Positions 8,217 through 16,321 of a DNA stretch of 64,000 nt are shown here, in pieces; the first letter of the stretch is position 1, and each line of letters starts with the position of its first letter. The notes under the pieces were generated by a model. It made no database searches, had not been told where the DNA came from, and saw nothing but the letters and a program-made list of their open reading frames with translations. A program made the position numbers and the translations under genes. Origin of the DNA: Candidatus Binatia bacterium. GTDB taxonomy: Bacteria; Desulfobacterota; Binatia; UBA9968; JAJDTQ01. The DNA lies in NCBI GenBank assembly GCA_951813575.1, contig OX638375.1:4132752-4196751 (forward strand), given 5' to 3'.

Positions 8217-8627
8217 ACGCCCTCCCTGTTCGAAGAGATCGGCGCCGAGCGCCTGCGCGAGGTCATCGACGTCTTCGTCGACCGGATCTTCGATGACCTC
8301 ATGATCGGCTTCTTCTTCCGCAACGCCGACCGCGGCCGGATCAAGGAACTGGAGTTCCAGTTCACGGCCCGCGTGCTCGGCGCGGACATCGAGTACCAGG
8401 GCCGCCCCCTCGAACAGGCCCACGCCCCCCATCCCATCATGGGCGGACAGTTCGCCCGCCGCCTGCAGATCCTGCGCGAGACCCTCGACGAGTTCGGAGT
8501 CCCCGAAGCCGTGCGCGCGGCGTGGCTCGACCACACCGAGAGCCTGCGCTCCCTCATCACCCGGGACCGGGGCTCGGACTGCGACCCGGCCGAAGCCCGG
8601 CGCAAGGCGCTGGGGCAGGTGTCGTGA
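8217..8627 (+). CDS. Truncated hemoglobin (group 2/3-like globin)
   Basis: The frame encodes a small globin: LFEEIGAERLREVIDVF at its start, FFFRNADRGRI in the distal region and HPIMGGQFARRLQIL containing the likely heme-region His. The first ATG is at 8301, which would delete the first two helices. Upstream to the previous stop there is no ATG, GTG or TTG. A GGGGAG site at 8205-8210 points to ACG at 8217 (136 residues); CTG at 8226 is the alternative. The gene's stop overlaps the next start by 4 nt (GTGA). Such globins bind O2 or NO. The start is uncertain, the family call fair. Confidence 0.72.
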   Translation, partial: TPSLFEEIGAERLREVIDVFVDRIFDDLMIGFFFRNADRGRIKELEFQFTARVLGADIEYQGRPLEQAHAPHPIMGGQFARRLQILRETLDEFGVPEAVRAAWLDHTESLRSLITRDRGSDCDPAEARRKALGQVS

Positions 8628-9577
8628 CCGGACCGCAGGACCACAGCCTCATCCGCAAGGCCGCCCGGGACGAAGCGTTCGACCTGGCCCTGTACGTCAG
8701 GCTTCGCGACCTGGAGACCGGCGAGGTCCGCAACGTCCTGTCGAAGCTGGTGAACGTGGAGCGGGGACACGTCACCTTCTGGTCCGATATGGCGGGGCTC
8801 AAGGACGTGTCGCTGAACCGTTTTCAACGGTTCAGGCTGGGCGTCTTCATCCTGATGCGGAGGCTCTTCGGCGTCGGCATGACTTTCCTCATCCTCGAGG
8901 CCATCGAGATCTACGGCATCAAGAAGTACTGGACGCTCTGGGACCAGTACAAAGACACGCCGCAGGGGCCGAGGATAAAGGCCATCCTGCGGGACGAGTT
9001 CGGCCACGAGGACGAGATCGTCGCCGACCTCACCGGCAGGCGGCTCAACGCCGAACGCGTCCGGGACATCTTCCTGGGGCTGAACGACGGCCTGGTGGAG
9101 GTGCTGGGCAGCGTCAGCGGTTTCTATGCCTCGTTCGGCGATCCCGTCTATGTGCTGGTGGCCAGTCTCACGGTGGCGGTGGCCGGCTCCATCTCCATGG
9201 CGGCCGGCGTGCTGGCCTCGTCCCGGTCCCAGCTCGAGGTTCAACGGATCGAGAACGCGAAACGCCACTTCTTCGATCCCGACGCAGAAGCGGCCGAGGA
9301 GACCCGTCCGCTGTCGGCGGCCGTCGCCGTGGCGGCCTCCTACTTCTTTGGCGCGCTGTTCCCGATCCTGCCGGTGCTCCTGGGCGCCGCCAGCCCGCTG
9401 TGGTCCATCGTCGTCGGCGGCGGCATGGTGGCGGTGGTGACCATGCTGCTGTCGTTCATGTCCGGCATGGACGTCCGGCGCCGTGTGCTGCAGAACGTCC
9501 TCCTGGTGGCGGTGGCGGTGGCCGTGACCTATGCCCTGGGGACGGTGGTGAAGCACTTCTGGCAGATCGCGGTGTGA
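8624..9577 (+). CDS. Ferritin-like/VIT1 fusion (MbfA-type iron exporter)
   Basis: A 317-residue protein starting at GTG 8624 inside the globin stop (GTGA overlap), which indicates translational coupling. Residues 1-130 form a rubrerythrin/ferritin-like helical domain with an ExxH iron motif (ERGH, 46-49). The rest is a CCC1/VIT1 membrane domain with about five helices and the conserved GLNDGLVEVLGSVSGF segment. Erythrin-VIT proteins such as MbfA export iron and protect from peroxide. The neighbouring globin, CGFS glutaredoxin and Rieske protein support an iron/oxidative-stress role. Confidence 0.85.
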   Translation: MTGPQDHSLIRKAARDEAFDLALYVRLRDLETGEVRNVLSKLVNVERGHVTFWSDMAGLKDVSLNRFQRFRLGVFILMRRLFGVGMTFLILEAIEIYGIKKYWTLWDQYKDTPQGPRIKAILRDEFGHEDEIVADLTGRRLNAERVRDIFLGLNDGLVEVLGSVSGFYASFGDPVYVLVASLTVAVAGSISMAAGVLASSRSQLEVQRIENAKRHFFDPDAEAAEETRPLSAAVAVAASYFFGALFPILPVLLGAASPLWSIVVGGGMVAVVTMLLSFMSGMDVRRRVLQNVLLVAVAVAVTYALGTVVKHFWQIAV

Positions 9578-9624
9578 CGGCTCGGGCCGCGGCACCAGGT
9601 TTCCACACGAATTTGGGAGGCGCC

Positions 9625-11178
9625 ATGGGTAATCGGGACATCGCGTCCGCCAGGGACTATCATGAGCGGACCAAGCACTCTCCCGTGAGCATCCGCAGCG
9701 GCCCGCACTACCTCGACTGGGACAACCAGCCGCACCCCTTCAAGGTCTACGAGGAACTGGACTCACTGCCGCTGGAGGAGCACCTGACATCGTCCGGCGT
9801 GTCCGCCCTGGCGGCCATGTCCCGGTCCGCGCCGCAGCGGGAGCGTGAGGTGACCCCCAAGGAGCTCGGCGAGTTGCTGTTCCTTTGCGCCGGCGTCACC
9901 CGGCGGCGGCGCTATTTCGGCGGCGAGATGCTCTTCCGGGCGGCGGCCTGCACGGGCGCGCTGTACCACATCGACGTCTACGTCGTCGCCGGGCCGCTGC
10001 CGGATCTCGACGCGGGCGTCTATCATTTTGCGCCCGAACGGTTCGCCCTGACCCCCTTGCGCAAGGGCGACCACCGGGGCGCCCTGGTGGAGGCCAGCGG
10101 CGGCGAACCGGCGGTGGCCCATGCCCCGGCCGTCCTGGTCTTCGCGTCCACGTTCTGGCGCAATAGCTGGAAGTATCGCGACCGCGCCTACCGGCACTGC
10201 TTCTGGGACGGCGGCACCATCCTGGCCAACTGTCTGGCGGCGGCCTCGGCGCGGGATATCCCGGTTCGCACAGTGATGGGGTTCGCCGAAGCCTCGGTGA
10301 ACCGTCTGCTGGGCTTGAACCCGGACAAGGAGGCGGCCCTGTGCCTGGTGCCCGTGGGCCGTGCGGGTGCGCCCACGGCGCCGTCCGGCGAGCCCTTGCC
10401 GGCCCTGGACTTCGTCACGCGGCCCCTGTCCCGCCAGGAGGTGGACTATCCCTCCATCCGGGAGATGCACGCGGCGTCCAGCCTGGAGAGCGGCGCCGAG
10501 GTGCGGAGTTGGCGGGAAGAGGATGCGGATCCGGCGGCCGCCGCCGATGCGGCCGGGACGGACGAGAGCGTCGCCATCATCCGCGAGCTCCCGCTGGAAA
10601 CCGCCCCGGCGGCATCTCTCCCCGCCGGCGGCATCGAGCAGGTGATCGTGCGTCGCGGCTCGACCCGGCGTTTCTCCCACGAAGCCATCACCTTCGCCCA
10701 GTTGTCCAACGCGCTGCACTGCGCCACGCGCGGCGTCGCCGTGGACGTCGACCCCGGCGGGGCGCGGCCGCTCAACCAACTCTACCTCATCGTCAACCAC
10801 GTGGACGGCGCGGCTCCCGGCACCTACGTCCTGGACCGCGAAAGAGGATGCCTTAAGCTTCTGAAGGAGGGGGAGTTCCGTAGGGAGGCCGGTTTTCTCG
10901 GGCTGGGGCAGGAGATCCCCCACGATGCCAGCGTCAACGTCTACTTCCTGGCCGACCTGGAGCCGGTGCTGGCGCGTTACGGCAACCGCGGGTACCGCCT
11001 GGCACAGATGGAGGCCGCCGTCACCGCCGGGCGCCTCTACCTGGCGGCCTATGCCCAGGGCTTCGGCGGCTCGGGTCTCACCTTCTTCGACGACGATGTG
11101 ACGGAGTTCTTCTCGCCCCACGCCGCCGGCAAGAGCGTCATGTTCCTGATCGCACTGGGCCGGCGGCTGAAGAAATAG
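9625..11178 (+). CDS. SagB-type dehydrogenase (tandem nitroreductase-fold)
   Basis: This 517-residue protein contains two nitroreductase-like halves, roughly residues 40-300 and 330-517, joined by an Ala/Glu-rich linker. The second half has RRGSTRRFSHEAI and ends with a membrane-free AHAAGKSVMFLIALGR-like core. SagB-type enzymes use FMN to oxidise azolines in thiazole/oxazole-modified peptides, but many stand-alone relatives occur without cyclodehydratase genes, and none is seen here. GGGAGGCGCC precedes the ATG at 9625. It may belong to the upstream redox row, 47 nt away, or form its own unit. Confidence 0.8.
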   Translation: MGNRDIASARDYHERTKHSPVSIRSGPHYLDWDNQPHPFKVYEELDSLPLEEHLTSSGVSALAAMSRSAPQREREVTPKELGELLFLCAGVTRRRRYFGGEMLFRAAACTGALYHIDVYVVAGPLPDLDAGVYHFAPERFALTPLRKGDHRGALVEASGGEPAVAHAPAVLVFASTFWRNSWKYRDRAYRHCFWDGGTILANCLAAASARDIPVRTVMGFAEASVNRLLGLNPDKEAALCLVPVGRAGAPTAPSGEPLPALDFVTRPLSRQEVDYPSIREMHAASSLESGAEVRSWREEDADPAAAADAAGTDESVAIIRELPLETAPAASLPAGGIEQVIVRRGSTRRFSHEAITFAQLSNALHCATRGVAVDVDPGGARPLNQLYLIVNHVDGAAPGTYVLDRERGCLKLLKEGEFRREAGFLGLGQEIPHDASVNVYFLADLEPVLARYGNRGYRLAQMEAAVTAGRLYLAAYAQGFGGSGLTFFDDDVTEFFSPHAAGKSVMFLIALGRRLKK

Positions 11179-11200
11179 CCCGCGAAATCCCGCTCCATGT

Positions 11201-11441
11201 CATTCCCGCACCTCTTCCGTCATTCCCGCACCTCTTCCGTCATTCCCGCGAAAGCGGGAATCCAGGAGGGGCGAGGCGGGGAAACGCCGTGTAGCGCCCC
11301 TCCACCGCCCCTGGATTCCCGCTTTCGCGGGAATGACGGAAGGGGCGGCGGGAATGACGATGGGGCGGCGGGAATGACGATGGGGCGGCGGGAATGACGA
11401 TGGGGCGGCGGGAATGACGATGGGGTGTGCGGGAATGACGG
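11201..11441. repeat. Inverted palindromic doublet with flanking 20-bp tandem arrays
   Basis: The arm at 11239-11265 (GTCATTCCCGCGAAAGCGGG...CCAG) is repeated in inverse orientation at 11311-11337 around a 45-nt core, forming a doublet. To its left a 20-bp unit occurs twice (11201-11240); to its right a 20-bp unit with GGGAATGAC occurs five times (11342-11441, the last copy degenerate). This fills the whole gap between the SagB-type gene and the MerA-like gene. Confidence 0.85.
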
Positions 11442-11452
11442 AGGGGACGCCG

Positions 11453-12982
11453 CTACCGCCGGCCCCACGCCAGCCAGCGCTGGAAGATCTTCTTGACCAG
11501 CGGCGTCAGCCGGGTCCGGTTGAAGGCGTCGCCGGTCTGCTTGATGGCTTCGGCTTGGGTGGGGTAGGGGTGGATGACGTTGGCGACGGTGCCGAGCCCG
11601 ACCTTTCCGGCCATGGCCAGGGTGATCTCGCTGATCATCTCGCCGGCGTGGCGCGCCACGATGGTGCCGCCGACGATCTTGTCCTTGCCCTTCAGGACGT
11701 GGATCTTGACGAACCCCTCCTCCTCGCCGTCCGCCAGCGCCCGGTCCACTTCCTTGAGTTCCCGCGTGAAGGTGTCGATGGCGACGCCCTGACTCTCGGC
11801 GTCCCGTTCGTACATGCCCACGTGGGCGATCTCCGGGTCGGTGTAGGTGGCCCAGGGCATGATCAGGGAGCTCAGCTTCTTGCTCTTGTAGAAGAGGGCG
11901 TTCTGGATGATGATGCGCGCGGCCGCGTCGGCGGCGTGGGTGAACTTCCAGTCCATGCACACGTCGCCGCCGGCGAAGATGCGCGGGTTGGTGGTCTGCA
12001 GGTAGTCGTTGACCACCACGCCGCGAAACGGGTGGAACTCGACGCCGACGCCCTCGAGGTTCAGGCCGTCCACGTTGGGCGCGCGCCCGGCTCCCACCAG
12101 GATCTCGTCCACGGTCACCGAGTCGGCGTTGCCGTCCGCCTCGAAATGGACCATCTTGCGGCCGTTCTCCGCGGCCACGCGGGTGATGGCGCTGTTGAGC
12201 ACCAGTTGAACGCCCTCCCGCAGGAACTGCTTCTGCACGATGTCCGCCGCGTCCGCATCCTCGCGATTGAGGATGTGGTCGCCGTTGTGGAACAGCACCA
12301 CCTGGCAGCCCAGGCGCTGGAAGGTCTGTGCGAGTTCGCAGCCGATGGGGCCGGCGCCGATGACCGCCAGCCGTTCCGGGCGCTCGGTGAGGGAGAAGAC
12401 GGTTTCGTTGGTGAGATAGCCTGCCTCCTCGATCCCTTCGATGGGCGGATGCGGCGCCACAGCCCGGGCGCCGGAGGCGATGACGGCCTTCTTGAAGTGC
12501 AGGGACTGGCCGTCCACCTCCACCGTCTCCGGGCCGGTGAAGCTGGCATCGCCCAGGAATACGTCGACGCCCAGCTCGCTGAAACGCTTCACCGAGTCGT
12601 GGTGGCTTATGTGGGAGCGGATCCGGCGCATGCGTTCCATCACCGCCGCGAAGTCCACCTGCACGTCGTCCGGGCGGCCGATGCCGAACAGGTCGGCGTC
12701 GCGGATCTCCGCCACCACCCGCGACGAGCGGATGAGGCACTTGGACGGCACGCAGCCGACGTTCAGGCAGTCGCCGCCGAGGTAGTGCCGCTCGATGAGG
12801 GCGACCTTGGCGCCCAGGCCGGCGGCGCCCGCCGCGGTCACCAGCCCGGCGGTTCCCGCGCCTATCACCACCAGGTTGTAGCGGTCGGCCGGCGTGGGGT
12901 TGGTCCAGTCCGCCGGGTGCGTGTTGGATCCCAGCACCTGGTTGTATTCGTCCAGCGGCGAGAGTTGTGGAATGTTACGCAT
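11453..12982 (-). CDS. MerA-like FAD-dependent pyridine nucleotide-disulfide oxidoreductase
   Basis: A 509-residue flavoprotein of the dihydrolipoamide dehydrogenase/mercuric reductase family. It shows the FAD motif VVIGAGTAGLVTA near residue 38, the redox-active disulfide GGDCLNVGCVPSK near 70-82, an NAD motif AVIGAGPIGCELA near 200 and the dimer-interface HPYPTQAE near 472. The C-terminal Cys pair that true mercuric reductases use to bind Hg(II) is absent, so mercury reduction is unlikely. GGGAG lies upstream of the ATG at 12982. It follows TVP38 and DUF547 genes, a frequently seen gene trio of unknown purpose. Frame read-through makes the open frame extend upstream to 14539, but those residues are shadows of the other two genes. 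Confidence 0.88.
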   Translation of the reverse strand: MRNIPQLSPLDEYNQVLGSNTHPADWTNPTPADRYNLVVIGAGTAGLVTAAGAAGLGAKVALIERHYLGGDCLNVGCVPSKCLIRSSRVVAEIRDADLFGIGRPDDVQVDFAAVMERMRRIRSHISHHDSVKRFSELGVDVFLGDASFTGPETVEVDGQSLHFKKAVIASGARAVAPHPPIEGIEEAGYLTNETVFSLTERPERLAVIGAGPIGCELAQTFQRLGCQVVLFHNGDHILNREDADAADIVQKQFLREGVQLVLNSAITRVAAENGRKMVHFEADGNADSVTVDEILVGAGRAPNVDGLNLEGVGVEFHPFRGVVVNDYLQTTNPRIFAGGDVCMDWKFTHAADAAARIIIQNALFYKSKKLSSLIMPWATYTDPEIAHVGMYERDAESQGVAIDTFTRELKEVDRALADGEEEGFVKIHVLKGKDKIVGGTIVARHAGEMISEITLAMAGKVGLGTVANVIHPYPTQAEAIKQTGDAFNRTRLTPLVKKIFQRWLAWGRR

Positions 12983-13047
12983 GAGTGTGTTCTCCCGGTC
13001 CTTTTTCAATAACAGGTTGGCTGCCCGAAACCTCGCGGTCCGTCTAC

Positions 13048-13746
13048 CTACGACGCCTTCGGCTGCCTCCGCCTGTTGACCAGCTCGATGGATTTCTTGG
13101 CGATGAGAGGGAACAGTCCCAGCAGCACGAACGACAGCAACAACGTGGGAGAGAGGATGCCCGCCAGGGAATCGATCTGTGCAAGCTGGGTGCCCGCGTT
13201 GACGAAGACGATGGTGCCCGGAAACATCCCCAGTTGGCTCACGAAGAAGAACTGCACCGTGCGGATGGGCGTGAGCCCCATGACGAGGTTGATGACGAAG
13301 AAGGGAATGGCCGGGATCAGCCGCATGGTGAAGAGGTAGAACATGCCCTCCCTGGCGATGCCGTTGTTGATGGTTTCGAGCCTGTCTCCGAATTTGCTCT
13401 GGATGCTGTCCCGCAGGAGAAGGCGCGCCACCAGGAACGCCAGGGTGGCGCCGATGGTGCTGCAGAAGGAAACGATGATGGTGCCGGTGACCACTCCGAA
13501 CAGGGCGCCGCCCAATAGCGTCATGATCGCCGCGCCCGGAAGCGAGAGAGCCGTCACCGCTATGTAGATGGCCGCGTACGACCCGATGGTGATGACCGGG
13601 TTCTGCTGGTAGTAGGCATGGTAGGCGTCGCGCTGGGCCTTGATGAACTCCAGATTGAAGTACTTGCCGAGGTCGAAGATGAAGAATGCCGCGATGAGGG
13701 CCGCTACCAGAACCACCACTGCTATCTTGACGAGCCGTTGGTTCAT
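13048..13746 (-). CDS. TVP38/TMEM64 (DedA-like) membrane protein
   Basis: A 232-residue protein with an N-terminal helix (residues 8-26) and the SNARE-associated/VTT domain, recognisable from GAAIMTLLGGALFGVVTGT followed by FLVARLLLRD, and a C-terminal helix pair. DedA-superfamily members act in membrane lipid scrambling or proton-coupled transport. AAGGAGA precedes the ATG by about 9 nt. The gene lies 30 nt after the DUF547 gene and 65 nt before the MerA-like gene, so the three are very likely one operon. Confidence 0.88.
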   Translation of the reverse strand: MNQRLVKIAVVVLVAALIAAFFIFDLGKYFNLEFIKAQRDAYHAYYQQNPVITIGSYAAIYIAVTALSLPGAAIMTLLGGALFGVVTGTIIVSFCSTIGATLAFLVARLLLRDSIQSKFGDRLETINNGIAREGMFYLFTMRLIPAIPFFVINLVMGLTPIRTVQFFFVSQLGMFPGTIVFVNAGTQLAQIDSLAGILSPTLLLSFVLLGLFPLIAKKSIELVNRRRQPKAS

Positions 13747-13776
13747 GAAAGATGTCTCCTTGGAGTACCGGCGCCG

Positions 13777-14499
13777 TTACCGGCCGGCGTTCAGGCTCCA
13801 GTCGTAGATGCTCGACACCCGCAGCCGTCCGTCCGTGAAGGCGGCTCCCCGGGGATGATTGACGTACTCCCGGGCGCCGCCGTCCAGGAGGCGCTCCAGG
13901 TTTCCGGCGGTGAAGGGGTCGGCCTGTAGGTTCGGGCAGCCGATGCTGGCGCAGTTGACCGCGTAGTGCACCCGGTTGTCCCGCCAGATGGGCCGCAGGA
14001 TCCGATGCTCGATGTCGTCCAGTGAGAGCTTCTCGCCCTCTACCGCGGCCAGCTTGGCTTTCCAGGGGCCGCCGCCGAAGAGTCCCCCGAACAGGCCGGA
14101 AGACAGGCGGATGTCCTTGATGGACTTCACGGGAAAATGCTCCGCCACCACCCGTATGGTGAGAGCGTTGTAGAGATTGATCCAGTAGGCCTGCTGCGCG
14201 TGCCGGCCGTAGGTGGATATGGGCAGCTTCTCCAGACGCGCGATGTAGGCGTCGAGGGCGGACCTGCCCGTCTTGGCGACGTCGCCGTAGCGGACCCGGT
14301 TCACCCCGGACGGGTGGCCCGTCACCAGGTACCGTTTCAGGAACGCCCCCCAAGCGGAATGGTCGATGGCGCGGGTGTCGGCGGGATCGTGCTTTTGCCA
14401 CCGCGGCCAGAGCTCGGCCGCTGGCGCAGCCAACGCCTGGTTGCCCACGAGGCAGCATGCCAGCGCAATGGCCGGCGCAAGTTTCCAATAGTTGCGCAT
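13777..14499 (-). CDS. DUF547 domain secreted protein
   Basis: A 240-residue protein with a Sec signal peptide (MRNYWKLAPAIALACCLVG..ALA, cleavage near residue 24), then a DUF547 domain. Conserved family features include QQAYWINLYNALTI, HYAVNCASIGCPNL and a terminal YDWSLN. Its biochemical function is unknown, although the fold resembles transglutaminase/NlpC-like cysteine proteins and NCASIGCPNL may hold the nucleophile. The ATG at 14499 is chosen because it begins the signal peptide; an open frame extends 51 codons upstream over the divergent promoter. Confidence 0.85.
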   Translation of the reverse strand: MRNYWKLAPAIALACCLVGNQALAAPAAELWPRWQKHDPADTRAIDHSAWGAFLKRYLVTGHPSGVNRVRYGDVAKTGRSALDAYIARLEKLPISTYGRHAQQAYWINLYNALTIRVVAEHFPVKSIKDIRLSSGLFGGLFGGGPWKAKLAAVEGEKLSLDDIEHRILRPIWRDNRVHYAVNCASIGCPNLQADPFTAGNLERLLDGGAREYVNHPRGAAFTDGRLRVSSIYDWSLNAGR

Positions 14500-14581
14500 G
14501 GAATCGTCTTCCGGACGTATCAGCCACCTGGCCGTGCACCAGGAGCCGATTTCAAGGGCGCGATCATTTATAGTTGATTTG

Positions 14582-15274
14582 GTGACACAGGTAAATTCCC
14601 TCAAGCCCGCTTTGGCCGTCATGGGCCGCGCGCCCGTGGCCGGAAGGGTCAAGACCCGGCTGTGCCCGCCCCTCGATCCGGAGCAGGCGGCCGAGTTCTA
14701 CGAGTGCGTGCTGCGGGACGTGCTGCACGAACTGGCGCCATCGACACGGTGGGATACGTGGGTGGCGTACGCGGAGCGCAGCCGTGACTACTTCCAGCGC
14801 CTTCCGGAACATGGTATCGGGCTGCTGCCCCAGCGGGGAGCGTCGCTGGGCGAGCGCATGCACGCGGTATTCACGGACCTCTGCCACGCGGGTTACCGGC
14901 AGGTGGTCCTCGTCGGCAGCGACATTCCCACCCTCACGGCGGCTTCGATCGGGAAGGCGTGCGACGTACTGCAAACGGGCCGGAGCGACGTAGTCCTGGG
15001 CCCGGCGGACGATGGCGGCTACTACCTGATCGGCCTCAACCGGCCCGAAGAGAGTCTCTTCAGCGGCATCGTCTGGAGCACCGCGTCGGTGTTGGAGGAC
15101 ACTCTGGCCCGGGCGCGGCAACTGGATCTCCGGGTCCGCACGGTAGCCGGCACCTACGACGTCGACGTGGCGGAGGACCTGGAGCGGCTCCGTCGGGATT
15201 TCGAATGTTCGCGCACGCTGCGCGGCCGCCGTCCCAGAACCCGTGCGTGGATGCGACGGCGGTTGCACCTGTAG
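14582..15274 (+). CDS. TIGR04282/DUF2064 glycosyltransferase-like protein
   Basis: This 230-residue protein has the GT-A type nucleotide-sugar fold of the DUF2064 family: AVMGRAPVAGRVKTRL near residues 13-28, LVGSDIPTL near 105 and VLGPADDGGYYLIGL near 130. Relatives are encoded beside arsenosugar biosynthesis genes and are called arsenosugar biosynthesis glycosyltransferases, but no radical SAM ArsS gene is present. The best start is GTG at 14582; ATG 14621 is within the first strand. It is divergent from the DUF547 operon with 82 nt between starts and converges with mutY one base apart. Confidence 0.8.
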   Translation: MTQVNSLKPALAVMGRAPVAGRVKTRLCPPLDPEQAAEFYECVLRDVLHELAPSTRWDTWVAYAERSRDYFQRLPEHGIGLLPQRGASLGERMHAVFTDLCHAGYRQVVLVGSDIPTLTAASIGKACDVLQTGRSDVVLGPADDGGYYLIGLNRPEESLFSGIVWSTASVLEDTLARARQLDLRVRTVAGTYDVDVAEDLERLRRDFECSRTLRGRRPRTRAWMRRRLHL

Positions 15275-15275
15275 T

Positions 15276-16307
15276 TCACCTGTTGCGAGCAGCCTCAACC
15301 TCAAGGGCAGCGTGGACGGCCTTGGTGCTGAGAGAGGAAAGGGGATGGGAGCGGAGGTCGTTGAGGCTGACCCAGAGCCAATCCGGTCCCTTGACCGCAA
15401 CTCTCCGACGTAGCACGTAGACCGGCGCCGTGATGCGCATGTCGGTGATGGCATGTCGGATGACCGCCACGGGGTCGCCTTGCCGGAGCGTTTCGTCGGC
15501 GATGCCGTCCGGAAGCGTATCCGGCGCGGGCAGCTCCCACAGGCCGGCCAGGAGGCCGCTGTCGGGGCGGCGGTGGAGCAAGACCCTGGACCGCGACTCC
15601 ACGAACACCAGTGGCCACTGAACTGCTTTGGCGCGCACGGGTTGGCGGCGCGGCACGTCGAAGGCGCCGGATGCCCGGGCCTGGCACCAGTGGGCCAGCG
15701 GGCAGCGTTTGCACAGCGGCGCGGCGGGCAGGCAGACGGTGGCGCCCAGCTCCATGACGGCCTGGTTGAAGTCCCCGGGACGGCCCCGGGACACCATCTC
15801 CCCGGCCGCATGGTCGATTTGCCTGGCGTCCGTGAGGCCCAGCAGGCGCGCGTAGACGCGCCGCACGTTGCCGTCCGGCGCGGCATAGCGCCGATCGAAG
15901 GCGATGCTCATGATCGCGCCGGCCGTGTACCGGCCGATGCCGGGTAGGCTGAGCAACACCTGGTAGTCGGCCGGCAGCAGGCCGCCGTGGCGGTTTACCA
16001 ATACGCGCGCCGCTTGTTTCAGGTTCTTGGCCCGCCGGTAGTATCCGAGGCCACTCCAGACGCTCCGGACCGCGTCGAGCGATGCGTGATCCAGGGCCTG
16101 CACCGAAGGGAACGCCTCCATGAAGCGGCGATAGTAGGGAAGCACGGTCGCCACCTGGGTCTGTTGGAGCATGGTCTCTGAGACCCAGATGGCGTAGGGG
16201 TCGCGGGTCCGGCGCCAGGGCAGGTCGCGCTTGTTGCGGTCGTACCAGCGCAGCAGCGCGGCGCGCACGCGCGATCGTACCCTGGCGGAGTGTTCGACTC
16301 CCGGCAT
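15276..16307 (-). CDS. mutY: A/G-specific adenine glycosylase MutY
   Basis: A 343-residue DNA repair enzyme that removes adenine mispaired with 8-oxoguanine. Visible features are the catalytic Glu in SETMLQQTQV, the helix-hairpin-helix LLSLPGIGRYTAGAI, the catalytic Asp in PDGNVRR, a [4Fe-4S] loop with the exact C-x6-C-x2-C-x5-C spacing (CLPAAPLC..C....C) and a C-terminal NUDIX-like 8-oxoG recognition domain. The length is standard. The start at 16307 lies just 14 nt after the stop of the upstream OCD-family gene on the same strand. Confidence 0.95.
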   Translation of the reverse strand: MPGVEHSARVRSRVRAALLRWYDRNKRDLPWRRTRDPYAIWVSETMLQQTQVATVLPYYRRFMEAFPSVQALDHASLDAVRSVWSGLGYYRRAKNLKQAARVLVNRHGGLLPADYQVLLSLPGIGRYTAGAIMSIAFDRRYAAPDGNVRRVYARLLGLTDARQIDHAAGEMVSRGRPGDFNQAVMELGATVCLPAAPLCKRCPLAHWCQARASGAFDVPRRQPVRAKAVQWPLVFVESRSRVLLHRRPDSGLLAGLWELPAPDTLPDGIADETLRQGDPVAVIRHAITDMRITAPVYVLRRRVAVKGPDWLWVSLNDLRSHPLSSLSTKAVHAALEVEAARNR

Positions 16308-16321
16308 CCGCCGATGGGGCG

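Noticed and set aside
11453..12982. Mercuric reductase annotation (merA)
   Set aside because: The C-terminal Cys pair and any mer operon genes (merR, merT, merP) are missing.
11453..14539. Single 1028-residue fusion protein spanning the MerA-like, TVP38 and DUF547 genes
   Set aside because: Only the MerA-like part is in its real frame; the upstream part is the out-of-frame shadow of the TVP38 and DUF547 genes, which have their own ribosome sites and signals.
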